A stretch of 64,000 nucleotides of DNA, from positions 106,522-170,521 of the forward strand of contig JADNRY010000133.1 in assembly GCA_015501585.1 (NCBI GenBank), given 5' to 3'. The position numbers and the translations under genes are program-made. Source of the stretch: Rhodocollybia butyracea (lineage: Eukaryota; Basidiomycota; Agaricomycetes; Agaricales; Omphalotaceae). Each line of letters begins with the position of its first letter. Positions within the stretch are counted from its first letter, which is position 1. The notes beneath the pieces were generated by a model that ran no database searches, was not told the DNA's origin, and saw only the letters and a list, made by a program, of their open reading frames with translations. Of this stretch, positions 31,116 to 43,048 are shown one piece after another.

Positions 31116-32704
31116 CTAAAAATCGATCTTCAAACGAAAACATACTTTTACATGCCCTCCTCTTGAAACTGACGATCTTGCACTCGAAGGAAATGAAAAC
31201 GAGTTCAAAACCGTTCGGACCTCATCCCATCGGTCTTCAGAGCCAGTAGCATATGTAAGAATAGGGAAGATCTGGTGCAACGCCAGAGCAACCAGTGGGG
31301 GATTGCGTACTTCAGCAGCATCTACGCTGCAGGTGAACTGGCGTAACGGATGCCTAGTAAGAGTGGGAGGAATCGCAGTTACACCTGAAACATCTAGACG
31401 AATTGGATACGTGAGATATTCCAGGTTTGGGCAATGCTGAGCAAAATGAGCGAGGGACTGGACTGAAGGTACGTCCCCATCCCATATAAATGCACCTAGT
31501 GAAAGGCCTCTGATGCATGGCCACGCACAAGCAATCATGGCTGTGCGCTGGTCGGACAGTGACAGTGCGCCGTCGTAACTGAGCAGTTCGAGCTCTTTCA
31601 GCTCCAGTAGTGGCTTGAATACTGTCCAGAGCAGCGGATTATCAAAATCATGCCTGAGTGAGGAGATTATACGTTGGATATCCAACTGTTTGAGGGAAGA
31701 GAATTTCACCAGTGTTCGGGTCACGGCTGCAATTTCCTCAAGAGGCAGTTCCTGATCGTCGCCTTTTTCCCATACAATGGTCAGATGGTGCAGCTTTCGA
31801 GGAAGACATGTTACAAAGCTGTGCAGGTCAGCAGTCATTCCCTGGACCCAGACTTCGCGCAAGGATGGGAACCCTTGCTCGATGTTATCATAGTCAAGCA
31901 GGTTACTAGCGGGGATCGACAGACTGAGATGCGTCAATCTAGGTGATGATGCAATAACCTTGACAAAATTCCTCTCCAAGAATGGAGACGCGACACCCGT
32001 CACTGAGAGTCTTTCTAGTTCATGTAAGGAATGGAGTGAATGAGAGAGTCCGGAATAAGTATGCCCATGGAACTCTAGCGATTTTATTCCTGGACTCCTT
32101 GAAACAAGAAGGGAGAGCGAAGGGCCGAGATCATGTATTTGTCGGAGTCCAGCCATGGCCGCAAAACCTAGTGTATGGCGAGGCAAGTAGGCTTCCTGCA
32201 AAGTGGAGCTCAAAAAGAACAAGAACGCGGTAGAGTTGCACATTTCAGGTAGAAGTCGAAGCGTTTTAAGATTGGGGAAGAGCGGTTGCCGTTGGCCAAG
32301 GAAGGTATACACAGATTCGTGGGCATTTAAGGCGTCGGAGTCACTGAATTCACGAACGCGAGAAGTGTAGAATCCTAGACGATCCCATGAAGATGGGGCG
32401 ATTGGCGTCAAGAGTATCTGGATATTCGACGAGTTGATATCGACGAATGAAGAAGGGCTTGAGTACCTACCTTTTTTCCATCAACTACAGTAGTTTCCGG
32501 GAGCACCAAAAGCAACGGCTCAACGCTACGCATGTTTTTCCAAAGAACATCCAAAGCTGGATTCAGAAAGCTCCGGCAAGTGAGTCCCAGAGATAAGAGA
32601 GCTTTTCGACAGCCCAGCTCATCATTTGACAAGTTTGTAAGGTATGAATTGAGTCCGTATTCCAGCTCTGCACATATAATCTGGAGAATGTCGTCGTTCA
32701 GCAT
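31116..32704 (-). CDS. F-box/LRR-like protein, paralogue C, best-preserved copy
   Basis: Exon 1 (32471..32704) encodes an N-terminal F-box-like domain: MLNDDILQIICAEL, LLSLGLTCRSFLNPALDVLWKNM. Intron 32418..32470 (53 bp) joins GKK to ILLTPIAPSSWDRLGF. Exon 2 (31116..32417) encodes irregular leucine-rich repeats. Predicted length is 511 residues. Expected role: substrate receptor of an SCF ubiquitin ligase; substrate unknown. The last 20 or so residues differ from A and B because of one extra T near 31197 (TTTTCATTTCC against TTTCAGTTCC), so the C-terminus is frameshifted but extended rather than cut short. It is the third member of a tandem array with a period of about 2 kb. Confidence 0.8.
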
Positions 32705-32720
32705 CAGATGGAAGTTGAGT

Positions 32721-32782
32721 TTATAAAGCTGTGCAGCCGGCTATAACCTATTCAGTAAGATAGCGCCCGCTGCACAGCTTTA
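32721..32782. promoter_or_regulatory. Upstream hairpin of F-box paralogue C
   Basis: TTATAAAGCTGTGCAGCCGG (32721..) pairs with ATAGCGCCCGCTGCACAGC (32760..) around ATTCAGTAAG. It begins 16 nt upstream of the start codon, as in paralogue A. Confidence 0.55.
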
Positions 32783-35568
32783 GATGCGCCAAGAGTTGTT
32801 GCAAGGTACTCGATGATCGTCTGTGATAAAGAAAGAGTCGGCGGGGCTCGAGCACAGCGAAATCACAAAGGGAAACGGTTTGAGCACATCCTGCATCCCG
32901 GTGATATTTAACTTTTTATACCCTTATGCAAGTACCTAAGTGTGTAAGACGGTCTTGCACCAAGTCTTGCACCGCAACGCCGGATTGACGAGCGATGAAT
33001 ATGTGTCGTCAAACAGATAAATGTAGTACTAACTTATGACGGTCTCGACTCAGCGCCGTCCGAATACTCCCAGCGGAGGCATTCCGCACCAGATTGCATG
33101 GTCCTTGGTCAAAAACTCGGGCAGAGCTTGCGTACGTGATGGAAAACGATTTCAATGTTGAACGTTGAGACGTGGGTCCTCGATGTGTCCACACCGACCC
33201 GGACGGAGCATTGCCCAGATAGCATGCATATGCAAAGCAAGCCGCAAAGCTCCACCAAGAGAAACAAACTTCGCAGAAAGTCGTCAACATGCAGTGCAGT
33301 GGTGTTCTGGCAGAAAAAAGCTCTCCTTCGCATATGAACGTCCTGGATGACATCGCAGAGTTTGTTCGGGGAAGGAAGGAAGGAAGGAAGGAAGAGTTTA
33401 AAGACATGGAGGTTGATATCATCAGTGAAATTGATGGCCGTGTCGAGAGATGGCAGGTAGCCATACGTCATAGAACCCAGTGAAAAGCCGCACCGAGCTG
33501 ATCTGGGAATTTCCGGCATATCCGAGTAGCTCTGGGTAGCGCTGGGCAGGTCTGTGTACAGCTGGCCAAATGAGGGGCAAATTTTGTTTCAATTCAATCC
33601 ATGCTACACCCGTGAGAGATATATTCTGAATAACCGAGTTCGAGTTCGAGCTAGTAGCGCCGTGTGCAACTTTTGAGCTCAAGTATTCGAGTTAGTCTTT
33701 CGCTTTGTCTTTGTCGCTCCAACTCAGAGAGTTCCAAATTTCCGGCCCGGCCCAACATGTGATAAGCTTTGATGAATCGACACTTTAAAAAAAATTCCAT
33801 CGCTCTTTCTCTCTTCACTGCCATTTCAACTTCTCCAAGTTAAGGCTCTGTGCAAGCTGGCTCAAATTCTCGAGATTTACTCTTCAACATATCCTCAACC
33901 CACTTTAAACTCTTGACTCAAGCATGGATTCATTGGGCTAGGCTATTCCCAAGGTGAGCTATTTTAACCTTTTCTTGAATAATCTCTTGAACAATTTTTT
34001 TTTTTTGATTAGCTCTCGCTGGTTCATTGATGTCGTATCACGCTGGTACGCCGCATTCTACCACTTTCATCTTTTCCTCTATACGTCAAAGGTGAGCTAT
34101 CTTTACTTATTCTTTGGAGCTCGGTCTTTGGATAACCTTCTCTCGCTGTAGCCCGTTAGCCTCTCAGAGTTGTTTCAACAAGTCAATATCCCACTGTGCC
34201 AACATGTCATATAACACTTGTAACCATGCACTGTAGATGTAGCACTGCCCTTACACATGTTTCTCTGTAGTCAGCTTAATGTATATGTAGTATGTGTCGT
34301 ATTCGTACGTATTCGTAGTAGTTGATATCTCAATACATTCACTCAGACCATCCCAGACCATCATAATTTCAGTAATATGTGATAAGTATTATGTGCAGCT
34401 AAGCCCAGATGATCCCAGATGATCCCAGAGAAACTCAATTGTATAGAAAAACCAAATTTTCATTTTCAGTGTGATTTTGGTCAGATATACCCAGACCAGC
34501 CCAGACCACAACATAGGAAACGGCCAAATTCTGGGATTATCCGCAAGACGGATAATCCCAGTTCATCCCAGATATTCCCAGCACATGTCGGCACATGTCA
34601 GCTCAGGCCGGCGGGGGTTTTCACTGGGCATAGAAGCTGAGCGAGTGCTCTGGAGTTGTGCGACTTCAACGTAAGTAAAAAACGCACGTTCTCCTGGGGC
34701 AAAAGACCCTGAAAGTCCTGGAGTGCTATGTGATCTTTTGGCCAAGATGGACAAAGGTCTTGGAGAGCGCTGACTACATTAATGATACTACTAATAGCGG
34801 AGATAAGTGGTAGAAAGGATATCCGATTGAGGATATCAGGTTTTCCTGTAATAGCTGGGATAACTAACGATTCATTTTGAAAAGGGGTTGACATCGTGAG
34901 CCTTCGATTGCGTACCTCAGGCTGTGGTAGAATCTGAGTGGAGAGAGGAAGAAGTTTTATCAGCTCCAAGTCTGAGCGTCAATTGTTAGTCCTTTCCGTC
35001 TCCTCCGAGAGAGCAAGAGTGGGTTATTTTGCGTGTAATTGAGGCACTCAGGCATTTCTGACAGGAAACGAGCTTAAGTCAACCTTATTTGATACCCTAA
35101 AATGGACATAAGTACGCATGCAGCAATCTTCTATTTGGAGACCACACCGACATCCAGGAACTTATACACTCACGCGGCCATAATTTGCCTTTTGAAAGCA
35201 CATCACTTGGGGAAGGCGAAGAAAAGGAGCAGGTTTCGGACTCGTATTACTGGGTGAGCTATCGAACTTCTGAGTAGCTATCTCCGTGTTATTATGGTTG
35301 GACCTCTAAGACTTTGTAAATTCTTACAAGATTCAAAATTCAATCTATGTGTTTCAATGTATGTCACGCTGACTTCTTTTCAAGCCCCATCATTTCGCAT
35401 CAATACCCGAGCAAATCACTTGACTGCTGCCACCAGTCAACACCACAAGTTCCATGAGGCTGTTCATACTATATACCGCTAAGGTGTTAAAAAGCTGTGT
35501 GTATATGATAATGGGAAAATTCAGAGATACATACATATACATCCATTCTTATTCATGCGACCAAAACC
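32783..35568. other. Intergenic region with minor repeats, no supported gene
   Basis: Contains a GAAG microsatellite (about 33371..33393), CCCAGATGATCCCAG-type short repeats (34340..34600), and a 14-bp hairpin CTGGGATTATCCG/CGGATAATCCCAG (about 34532..34561). Two GTGAGCTAT donor-like sites lie near 33952 and 34090. Open frames at 33109..33519 (minus) and 34598..34969 (minus) have no recognisable content. Confidence 0.45.
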
Positions 35569-36386
35569 ATGCCTGCAGCACACGATATCTACTCCGACCA
35601 GCTGCGGGAACTCCAGCGTGGTCAAGCTCTTTACTATCCAGAACCCTCTCCCGACGAAGGTCCAGTAGAAATTGGAGATGTAGGCTATATCAGACAAGGC
35701 GCTTTTTTGCAGATTGTTCAATGCATCGAGGCCTGCCGACCACCCGGTTCAGGTCTTTGGAGTACCTGATAGATTTGAGCCACTTTCAATTGGACGCACA
35801 AGGAAATTTGAGGTGAGTACATTTCCCCGAATCAAATGTTAGTACTAGTTACTAGGCTTGACAAACTTCTATGTTATTTAGGCTGCTCTTGAGCCTGGGC
35901 CACTGCACAGTAAACCATCTTCCGCATGAATACAGGTTTGGGGTCACCTGGGTTAGTAGCTATTGTTCGTCAAAGTGATTCATCGACCTCTGTAACACTA
36001 ACACAATCTCAGGGCAGTTCTTCCTGCAAGTGCATCATTTCAGTTCTCATGCACATCCTCTCGTGGAGCCATTTTAATGCTCGAAACTCAAATGAGCAAA
36101 GAATATGCAGTATTGGAGCAGAGAATGAAGGCCTATCTAGTTCGAAATTGCCTTATCTGGTATGATTTTGCTCGGGATATTGGCGTTCAAGTTGAATTTG
36201 GCGATATCATGCTCGTTACAGAGGTTTCAAAAACGGCAGCATGGGCTTCAGCAGTATACTCTCAGAGCTCGCGTGAATTTGGGATGTCGTTTTCGGCTGG
36301 GGGTGCTTTCTTGCCTATCAGTTCAGGCCCACCGTCTGGGCTGGCCGTTGCAGTTGCGCAGGAGAGGATTGGTCCAGTAGAGTACC
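35569..36386 (+). pseudogene. Agaricomycete-specific family protein, 5' part, cut by CACTA element
   Basis: Starts MPAAHDIYSDQLRELQRGQALYYPEPSPD with the IGDVGYI motif. It continues as RLFNASRPADHP, FGVPDRFEPL and, after an intron near 35815..35880, LEPGPLHSK. Later it reads EYAVLEQRMKAYLVRNC and EFGDIMLVTEVSKTAAWASAVYS. This order matches a multicopy, uncharacterised protein family I recall from mushroom genomes; no biochemical role is known to me. One extra T in the run near 35705 shifts the frame, and the middle exons are hard to join. Reading stops at EYP where the CACTA element inserts, and resumes at 46558. Confidence 0.6.
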
Positions 36387-36410
36387 CACTATGGGAAGGA
36401 AAAACAATGA

Positions 36411-36775
36411 ATTTGATTGTCTGAGACAATCATTTTTTTGAAAAAACAATCATTTAGATGTTTTTTTGCCAAACACTCATTTTGGTTGTCTTGAGCAAAC
36501 AATCATTTAGAATGCCCATAACTTAGGACAATCATTTTGATTGCCTAGTATTGAGGACAATCAAAATGATTGTCTTGAGTAAGCAATCATTTGGAGTGCC
36601 TAATCTAAGACAATCATCTGGATTGCCTACTATTAAGGACAGTCAACATGATTGTCTTGAGCAAACAATCATTTAGAGTGCCCAACCCAAGACAATTGGT
36701 GAGACTGTCTCCTATTGAGGACAATCATTTAGAGTGCCAAGAATTAAGACAATCATTTTGACTATTTAATGTCAG
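36411..36775. repeat. Left subterminal repeat array of the CACTA-like element
   Basis: At least a dozen copies of ACAATCATT, GATTGTCTTGAG or their complements, spaced about 25-35 bp, some as inverted pairs (GATTGTCTGAGACAATC). A diverged fragment of this array is at 11991..12170. Confidence 0.7.
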
Positions 36776-36838
36776 GGTGGAGCAAGGTAGTTTATTCAAT
36801 CCTCAGAAAAAATAGCATCTAGCTTAGACATGATACCT

Positions 36839-38100
36839 AGGGCTCGGCACCGTGACCGTCTATACACGGCTTACGGGTACCGTGGTACGGGTCCGTGTCC
36901 GTACCGTAGAAGAAAAGGCAATGACTGATACGGTACGGTCACGGTACGGTGAGACCCATATATTACTGTCCGTAAAATACTGTCACGGCTGTAATACAGT
37001 ACAACTGCAAGTACCTGAGGTACTGGTCGATCCGTCCCACTCAGATACCATCAAACCCTGAAGTCACATCAAAGTCACGGTAAAGGCGCTGAATCCGGGC
37101 AGGGGTCTCGGCTTGAACTGCTGTTTCTAGTCATAGCCATCACCGGGCGCTTCGGGTACTGTACCATTTTCAGCCGCCCCCGACCCAGCCCGACACCTTG
37201 CCTAAATTATTTCAGAATTGTAAGTATCATGCAGGCCACAATAAGTTGATGATAAGGGCCTCCCAGTAGGTACTTTGCAAGCTCCCAAACTAGCACTGTA
37301 TGAAACATCAGAATGCTAAAGTACTAGGAGGCACTTGAGGAGGCAGCTGGAGGATAATAATATATGGATTTCTTCCTTTTGTCTATCGTTATTTCTTTCT
37401 TCCATAGCTTCGTATCAAGCCTACTTATTTATATGCTGTTCATCATCTGCAGGAATACCCTAACATACCCCAGGAATACCTGTCGTTGTGAGGCGAGTTT
37501 ACTTCAAGTTCGTACTGTCTTTCAGGGGCGCTGATGCGCTACCTACATACACTATACTTACTGACAAGCCAGTCACTCCGTTGTCACTTTTGGCCTCTCG
37601 TAAGGATAACATAAGGATCGAGTGGGACAGATCGAACCCGTACTCGCAAGTACCTTGTATACAACACCTTATGACTCAGCCCTGAGGCAAAATTATATTT
37701 CTTTTGGACAAGCCCTGCATGTCACCTCAGGCCTAACCTCATTTCTAGTTCTTTGGCCCTTACATCACCTCACGTATCATTTTGGGCCTACGACGTTAAC
37801 ATCTGAGAGAGCTTGTCACAAGCCTAGTACCATTTACAAGCTCTCTCTCATTGCCTCTACCACCAGATCAAATACTAAAGTTTCTTCTGAGTACCAGTGC
37901 TTGAATATATAACAATTTTGGAGCTTTTACTGCTTGTTGGTGCTAATACGGTTGAATACCCGTTTACGGACGGTATGAACCCGTATCTGTACCGTAATGC
38001 TTTCTAACCTGAAATTTACGGTACGGGTACGGGCACCCCGTTGTTTATACGACCCGTATTGGGTACGGCCGTGCCCGTATACAGTACGGTGCAGAGCCCT
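36839..38100. mobile_element. hAT-like non-autonomous element
   Basis: Terminal inverted repeats AGGGCTCGGCACCGTGACCG and, reversed, AGGGCTCTGCACCGTACTG. The subterminal regions are rich in CCGTACCGTA/TACGGGTACGG words on both sides (36850..37010 and 37955..38095). The interior has no recognisable transposase. No convincing 8-bp target duplication was seen, so class assignment rests on the termini. Confidence 0.55.
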
Positions 38101-38459
38101 ACCACACACAGAACGATCCAAAGGACAACTTAGCAATTTTGACAACACTAGGGACAAGTGTAGCATCTCAAAACACAATGGTATCCAATGTCCGTCGACT
38201 CGGGAGGTGATAGGAAGTGCTAGAGGGACATTGTACCCTCCTACACCAGTTGCAGTAGTCAAAAAATAGCAGCTGGAGAAGACAACACAGTAGAATCATG
38301 AATGAAATTAGCAGAATTGCACGTAGCTGACATCATAGCTTCAGTACTCGGGTTGGATTCGCTTTGGTGCGCATATCCTCCAACAAAAGACTTGGTGGCT
38401 GGGGATTAAACTCGGGCAATGTCTCAGATCAAACAGAATGATTGCCAGCTAGCCTTTGC

Positions 38460-39108
38460 ACATCCAAAGTAAAATAACACTTAGCTGGCTCGGAACTCAA
38501 TGTCGACTCCATATCCATCTTCCTCACATCTCTAGAACCTCCTAGGAAGGTTTCCGAGGCAGTAGGGACATCTAGGATCACTGTAGGCTCAAGAAGCTTG
38601 AACTTGTTGCTGATGCACTATGCTGGGTTGCTCCAACGCTGGGAGAGTAATTTTCCGAGATGGTGGAGTCGATCTGGTGTCCATGGCTCTCAGGAACATC
38701 ATATTGAATAATGGGCTCGCATGTGGTGATATTCAAACTATTCAGTCCAGGTTGGGGCTCACGAATTAATTCTGGCGCTTCTTCAGGCTTAGTGGAACAC
38801 TTCATTGACTCAATATTGATCATTGTAACATCCCCAGAACCTCCTAGGAATTTTTCCGAAGCTCTGGGAACACCTGGGAGCATAGTAGACTTGTCAGTAA
38901 AATGAAACTTGCGGTGAGACACTTTGTGCAGTTGCTGAGGCGCTGGAGTAATAATTTTTGGAAGTGGTGGAGTCGATCTGGTGGTCTTGGCTCGCTCGGA
39001 ACGGTTTGTACTCAAGCTCTTAGAAGTCTCCTTTTGTGAAACAGGCTTTGGAATCAAAGGTAGTGCATGTCTAGTTGCTGTAAGTACCTTGGAGTTGTTG
39101 TACATCAA
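38460..39108 (-). CDS. Uncharacterised ORF with internal ~120-residue repeat
   Basis: The minus-strand frame 39108..38578 (MMYNNSKVLTATRHALPL...) contains TMLPGVPRASEKFLGGSGD. Past its stop, the same protein pattern recurs as VPTASETFLGGSRDV (near 38555), so two tandem copies of a Ser/Thr/Pro-rich unit exist. It lies inside the CACTA-like element but has no transposase or TNPA-like motif I recognise. It may be a decayed accessory gene or non-coding. Confidence 0.25.
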
Positions 39109-39808
39109 AATTGTTGAATGAGTAATTCATAAGTGAGAAGGCTCATCACGTGTAGGTGCCGCAGTGACAGAGGACGTCTGTAGATATCCAAAATGTATCT
39201 AGATTGTTGAGTATCAAAGGTCAGAAGTTGATCAGCAATAAGTCAATTCGTGTCAGGACAGACCCCTGGGCCAATAGGATGTACTCCGTCCAGACCAAAA
39301 GGATTACCGCGTATAAAATAACGCATGACAGGATCAAAATCAATTCGGCGCATCTACTCAAAACACCATCGGACCCAACAAAAGTACTTGTAATAGTCCA
39401 ATGGAACATGATATACAAAGACAGCAACAATGCGGAAGTTGTAGTGGCCAAAACACCCCTTTCCATTCTTGCACCTCCATATAATGGTTAGCTACTCAAA
39501 ATATATATCTTCGCCTATGCAGCCTTTGAAATCTGCTTGCCAATAAATCATGATACCTAGACAGCAACAATGTGAAAGTTGTAGTCGCTATCAATGGCAA
39601 AAGCGCCCCTTTCCTTGCATTGGTCCTTGCCTGAGGGATCGCTATAACACTAGTCCAGTTGTCGATTCCTGCTTGACATACTTTAAAATTACAGTCATCG
39701 CTCGCCCCCGTGCATAGGCAAATATATATTCAATGTCCTTACATTATTTGCAGGTACAGAAGCTTGGATCCCTGAGGAGGAGCTCTATATAACATCAAAT
39801 GCTGCCAA

Positions 39809-40256
39809 TGTAAGAGCTAACGAAGTACGCAGTAAGCTACAGCTCAGAGATAAGAGAACACTCTATATTGATAAATACCTAACGAAGTATGCAGTAAGCT
39901 ACAGCTATGGACCTCATCAGTAAAAGTAAGTATAAAGGAAGTAAGTAGGCTCACCTCAGAGATAAGAGAACACTCTGAGGGGAGCCGATACGAAGTATCT
40001 ACAAATATAAGTAAAAGATACGCGGCCTCCGCAGGTGGTGCAGAAATACGAATAGGCTATGAAACAAGGTACAAACATATAATAGTGCATGTTTAAGGAT
40101 AGGATCAAGAAATATACCGCAGGATGAGACGCTTTGTGGAGTAATGGCCCGAAATACCTAGTCCGGCACTCGGAAAGTCCAATCCTAGTGATTAATCCCG
40201 ATGATGTCACTGCATTTATGGAAAATCGCGTGACGTCATAAGAATCAATTCCAACA
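39809..40256 (-). repeat. Copia 2 LTR (3' LTR by coding strand)
   Basis: TGTAAGAGCTAACGAAG ... ATTCCAACA. It has internal near-duplicates (CTAACGAAGTAYGCAGTAAG twice; CTCAGAGATAAGAGAACACT twice). Confidence 0.93.
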
Positions 40257-40263
40257 CTCCCCC

Positions 40264-42312
40264 TCAAAGCGAGCTCAGCCCAAGTTCCGAAGCGAAGTGC
40301 TTAACCTTTGCAGAAGGTAAAGCTTTAGTGAGAGCGTCGGCGACCATATCCTCGGTAGGACAATAAACCAAATGAATAGAACCTTCGCTGACAACCCAGC
40401 GAATAAAATGATAACGAATGTCAATGTGTTTAGTACGAGCATGATATTGATGATCTTTAGCAAGAGCAATAGCAGATTGATTATCGGAGAAAAGAGTTGT
40501 TGGATCACAGAGGGGATAGAAGACTTGAGTCAGAAGACTCCGAAGCCAGAGACCTTCCTTGGCGGCATGAGTAGCGGCGACATATTCAGATTCTGTAGTC
40601 GATAGAGTAACCATTTCCTGTCGTTTAGAAGCCCATGAAACAGCGCCGCCATTGAGAATAAATGCGTACCCAGTGACAGCATGCCTGTCCTCTGCCATAT
40701 TCCCATCTGCATCGGCATACCCAATCAAGTTTCTCTCCGCTCCGCCATAAGTCAACCATAGGTCCCTTGTACCGTTCAGGTACCTAAACACACGCTTCAC
40801 AGCGTCCCAGTGCTCCTGTCCTGGATTCTTGGTGTATCGTGAGAGTGTAGTGACAGCAAACGCAATATCGGGTCGAGTTCCAAGCATCGCCCACATCAGT
40901 GAGCCAATAGCTTCATGGTAGGGGATGTCGCGCATAGCAGCAATATCGGTAGTGGAAGAGGGAGATTGCGCGGAAGAAAGGTGAGCATTTGGATCCATAG
41001 GGAGGGAAACAGGCTTCAGATCGCTGAATCCATATCGGCAGATAATAGAGTCCAGATAGGCGCACTGTGAGAGCGCTAGAGTTTGGCCCTCACGGTCCCG
41101 TCGGACCTCGATCCCGAGAATCCAATGTAGAGCCCCTAAGTCAGTGACTTCGACATGGCTCCGCACACCATTCTTTACCTTCTCGACATCAGCCAATGTT
41201 GATCCCACCACTGTACAATCGTCGACATGCACAGCGATAACAATACTCTTTCCACCTTCCTTCTTGTAGAAGACTGCCTGATCCACTTCGCACTGCTTGA
41301 ACCCTAACTTGCCAACCAAAATCTCTACCAACCGCTGATACCAGCGACGGCCGCTCTGCTTCAAGCCATAAAGAGTTTTGAGGAGATGGAGGACATGACG
41401 AGATGATGTACCGGGTTCCGGAAAGCCAGGAGGTTGAGACATGAAGATCTGTTCATTCTCGGTGAGTTTACCGTTCAGATATGCGCCCTTTATGTCGATC
41501 TGATGAACTTCCATGTCAAAGTGAGCCGCCATCGCAAGAATAGCGCGAATAGAAGCCATGCGTGCAACCGGCGCATATGTATCGAAGTAGTCAACTCCAG
41601 GAACCTGAGAAAAACCTTGAGCAACAAGATGAGCCTTATAGCGTACCACATTTCTGGCTGCATCTTTCTTTGCCTTGAAGACCCACTTGGAGCCAACAAC
41701 GTTAACTCCTTCCGGCTTCTTGACAACTTCCCAAGTACCCATATCCGTCAACATCTTCAGTTCCTCCTCTATAGCCTTCTCCCATAATGGCCAATCAGGA
41801 CGACGTTTCGCTTCAGCTAAGGTGCGTGGTTCAAGAGCTTCGGCATCACTAGTCTCAGCCACCATAGCATACTCAAGGAGAAAATCCTCATCCTCAAGCA
41901 AGTCTACCAGACCCGCTTCACTCTCCCCCTCAAGCTTGCTAACGGGCGCAGGAGTAGATGGTGTTTGAACACCTGACGGTAAGTGGGTACGGCCTTCGAG
42001 AATATCATGGACGCGCTGGCTAGGCTTCCGGATGCGACGAGTAGGTTCCGGCTCTGGATCAGGAGTTGGTTCAACATGGGGTACTGGAGTAGAAGAAGAT
42101 GGTTTCGTCTGAGAAGGAGGTTGCTCACTGGGAGTCGGTAAGTTGATATCCCAGTCCTCCCCCTCAACGCGACTGACTCCCGCCATCTTGTCACTGTAGA
42201 CGTTACGCTTGACTGTGATTGAATGGGAATCTGGCCAATAAACACGAAAACCTTTACGCTTTTCACTCACGCCCACCCAACGTCCTTCTCTAACACGCCC
42301 GCCAAGCTTATC
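40264..42312 (-). CDS. Copia 2 integrase end, reverse transcriptase and RNase H
   Basis: An open frame without stops from GDKLGGRVREGRWVGV (integrase C-terminal region) through the RT (SKWVFKAKKD, GAYLNGKL, VHVDDCTVV) to RNase H (LIGYADADGN, TESEYVAATH, DNQSAIALAK, DMVADALTKAL). It ends 8 nt before the LTR. All RT and RNase H catalytic residues are present. The frame originally continued upstream into integrase; a solo LTR at 42313..43043 now separates the two. With gag, protease and most of integrase absent, the copy cannot move alone. Confidence 0.92.
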   Translation of the reverse strand, partial: DKLGGRVREGRWVGVSEKRKGFRVYWPDSHSITVKRNVYSDKMAGVSRVEGEDWDINLPTPSEQPPSQTKPSSSTPVPHVEPTPDPEPEPTRRIRKPSQRVHDILEGRTHLPSGVQTPSTPAPVSKLEGESEAGLVDLLEDEDFLLEYAMVAETSDAEALEPRTLAEAKRRPDWPLWEKAIEEELKMLTDMGTWEVVKKPEGVNVVGSKWVFKAKKDAARNVVRYKAHLVAQGFSQVPGVDYFDTYAPVARMASIRAILAMAAHFDMEVHQIDIKGAYLNGKLTENEQIFMSQPPGFPEPGTSSRHVLHLLKTLYGLKQSGRRWYQRLVEILVGKLGFKQCEVDQAVFYKKEGGKSIVIAVHVDDCTVVGSTLADVEKVKNGVRSHVEVTDLGALHWILGIEVRRDREGQTLALSQCAYLDSIICRYGFSDLKPVSLPMDPNAHLSSAQSPSSTTDIAAMRDIPYHEAIGSLMWAMLGTRPDIAFAVTTLSRYTKNPGQEHWDAVKRVFRYLNGTRDLWLTYGGAERNLIGYADADGNMAEDRHAVTGYAFILNGGAVSWASKRQEMVTLSTTESEYVAATHAAKEGLWLRSLLTQVFYPLCDPTTLFSDNQSAIALAKDHQYHARTKHIDIRYHFIRWVVSEGSIHLVYCPTEDMVADALTKALPSAKVKHFASELGLSSL

Positions 42313-43043
42313 TGTCATGCCCCGTACTCCCGCTCTATTCTCGTTTCATTCCGTCGGTTCCGCTCTCCCGACTTATCCCGTTAGTTCCGCTCCCGACTTC
42401 TTCTCGATGGCGCAATCACAACCGCCATAATTACCTATTACTAACTCTTCCACAAGTCTTACTCACTACCTTTCCGTCTCTCCACTTGCCTTGTTCCATT
42501 CCGAGATATGCCCTTGTATTATTTCCGTTCCCGCTCGTCCCTTGTAGTACTTTCCCTTTCACCTTAACTGATTGTCTACGTACTTTTCACGACCCTGTAT
42601 ATCCTCCTTACTCTTAAATACTCGTCGATATCTCTGATACTCTAGATTTGCTATATTGAAACAACCCCCAGTTACCGACTCATTTCCCGACTTATCAGTT
42701 TCTTTTACTCTATTTCTTCACTCCGCAATATACTCTCTTCGATTCCGATTCATTGCGCTCTATCAAGTCAGCTTCCGCTCGACTTGCCGCCGCCAATAAC
42801 TCATATTCGAAAACGCTTGCGCCCAGCGGGTCCTACCCTTAGAGTCGGAAACCTATTCCGTTCCTAGGCTTACTCGTACGGTTCATTCTATTACACTTCC
42901 GGATTCCGCTCGTACGTTTCACGTCGTCGCTATTCCCAGATCGAGTACACTATCATCGAATCATCCCGTCGGAAACGTTCCGCCGCTTCTATTCGAGATA
43001 GTACATCAACCCGTCGCAATAAGGATCCGCCTAGATCCTTACA
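42313..43043 (-). repeat. Solo LTR (probable Gypsy) inside Copia 2
   Basis: 731 bp from TGTCATGCCCCGTAC to GATCCTTACA, with the TG...CA ends and perfect 5-bp duplicates TTATC (42308..42312 and 43044..43048). It has no coding content. It splits the Copia 2 integrase frame: removing it and one TTATC rejoins WGEKG to DKLGG in frame. A solo LTR implies LTR-LTR recombination after a full element inserted. Strand is arbitrary. Confidence 0.85.
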
Positions 43044-43048
43044 TTATC

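Noticed and set aside
33109..33519. Minus-strand 136-codon ORF
   Set aside because: Two competing frames in the same place, no domain, and a microsatellite runs through it.
34598..34969. Minus-strand 123-codon ORF near hairpin repeats
   Set aside because: No recognisable domain or splice support; the surrounding CCCAGA repeats suggest repeat-derived sequence.
36411..36775. Regularly spaced repeats that resemble a CRISPR array
   Set aside because: The genome is eukaryotic, repeat spacing and orientation vary, and the block abuts a transposon terminus with matching inverted array at the other end.
42313..43043. Treating the C/T-rich block as part of Copia 2 or as a promoter
   Set aside because: TG...CA ends and exact TTATC duplicates, plus restoration of the integrase frame on removal, show it is a separate solo LTR.
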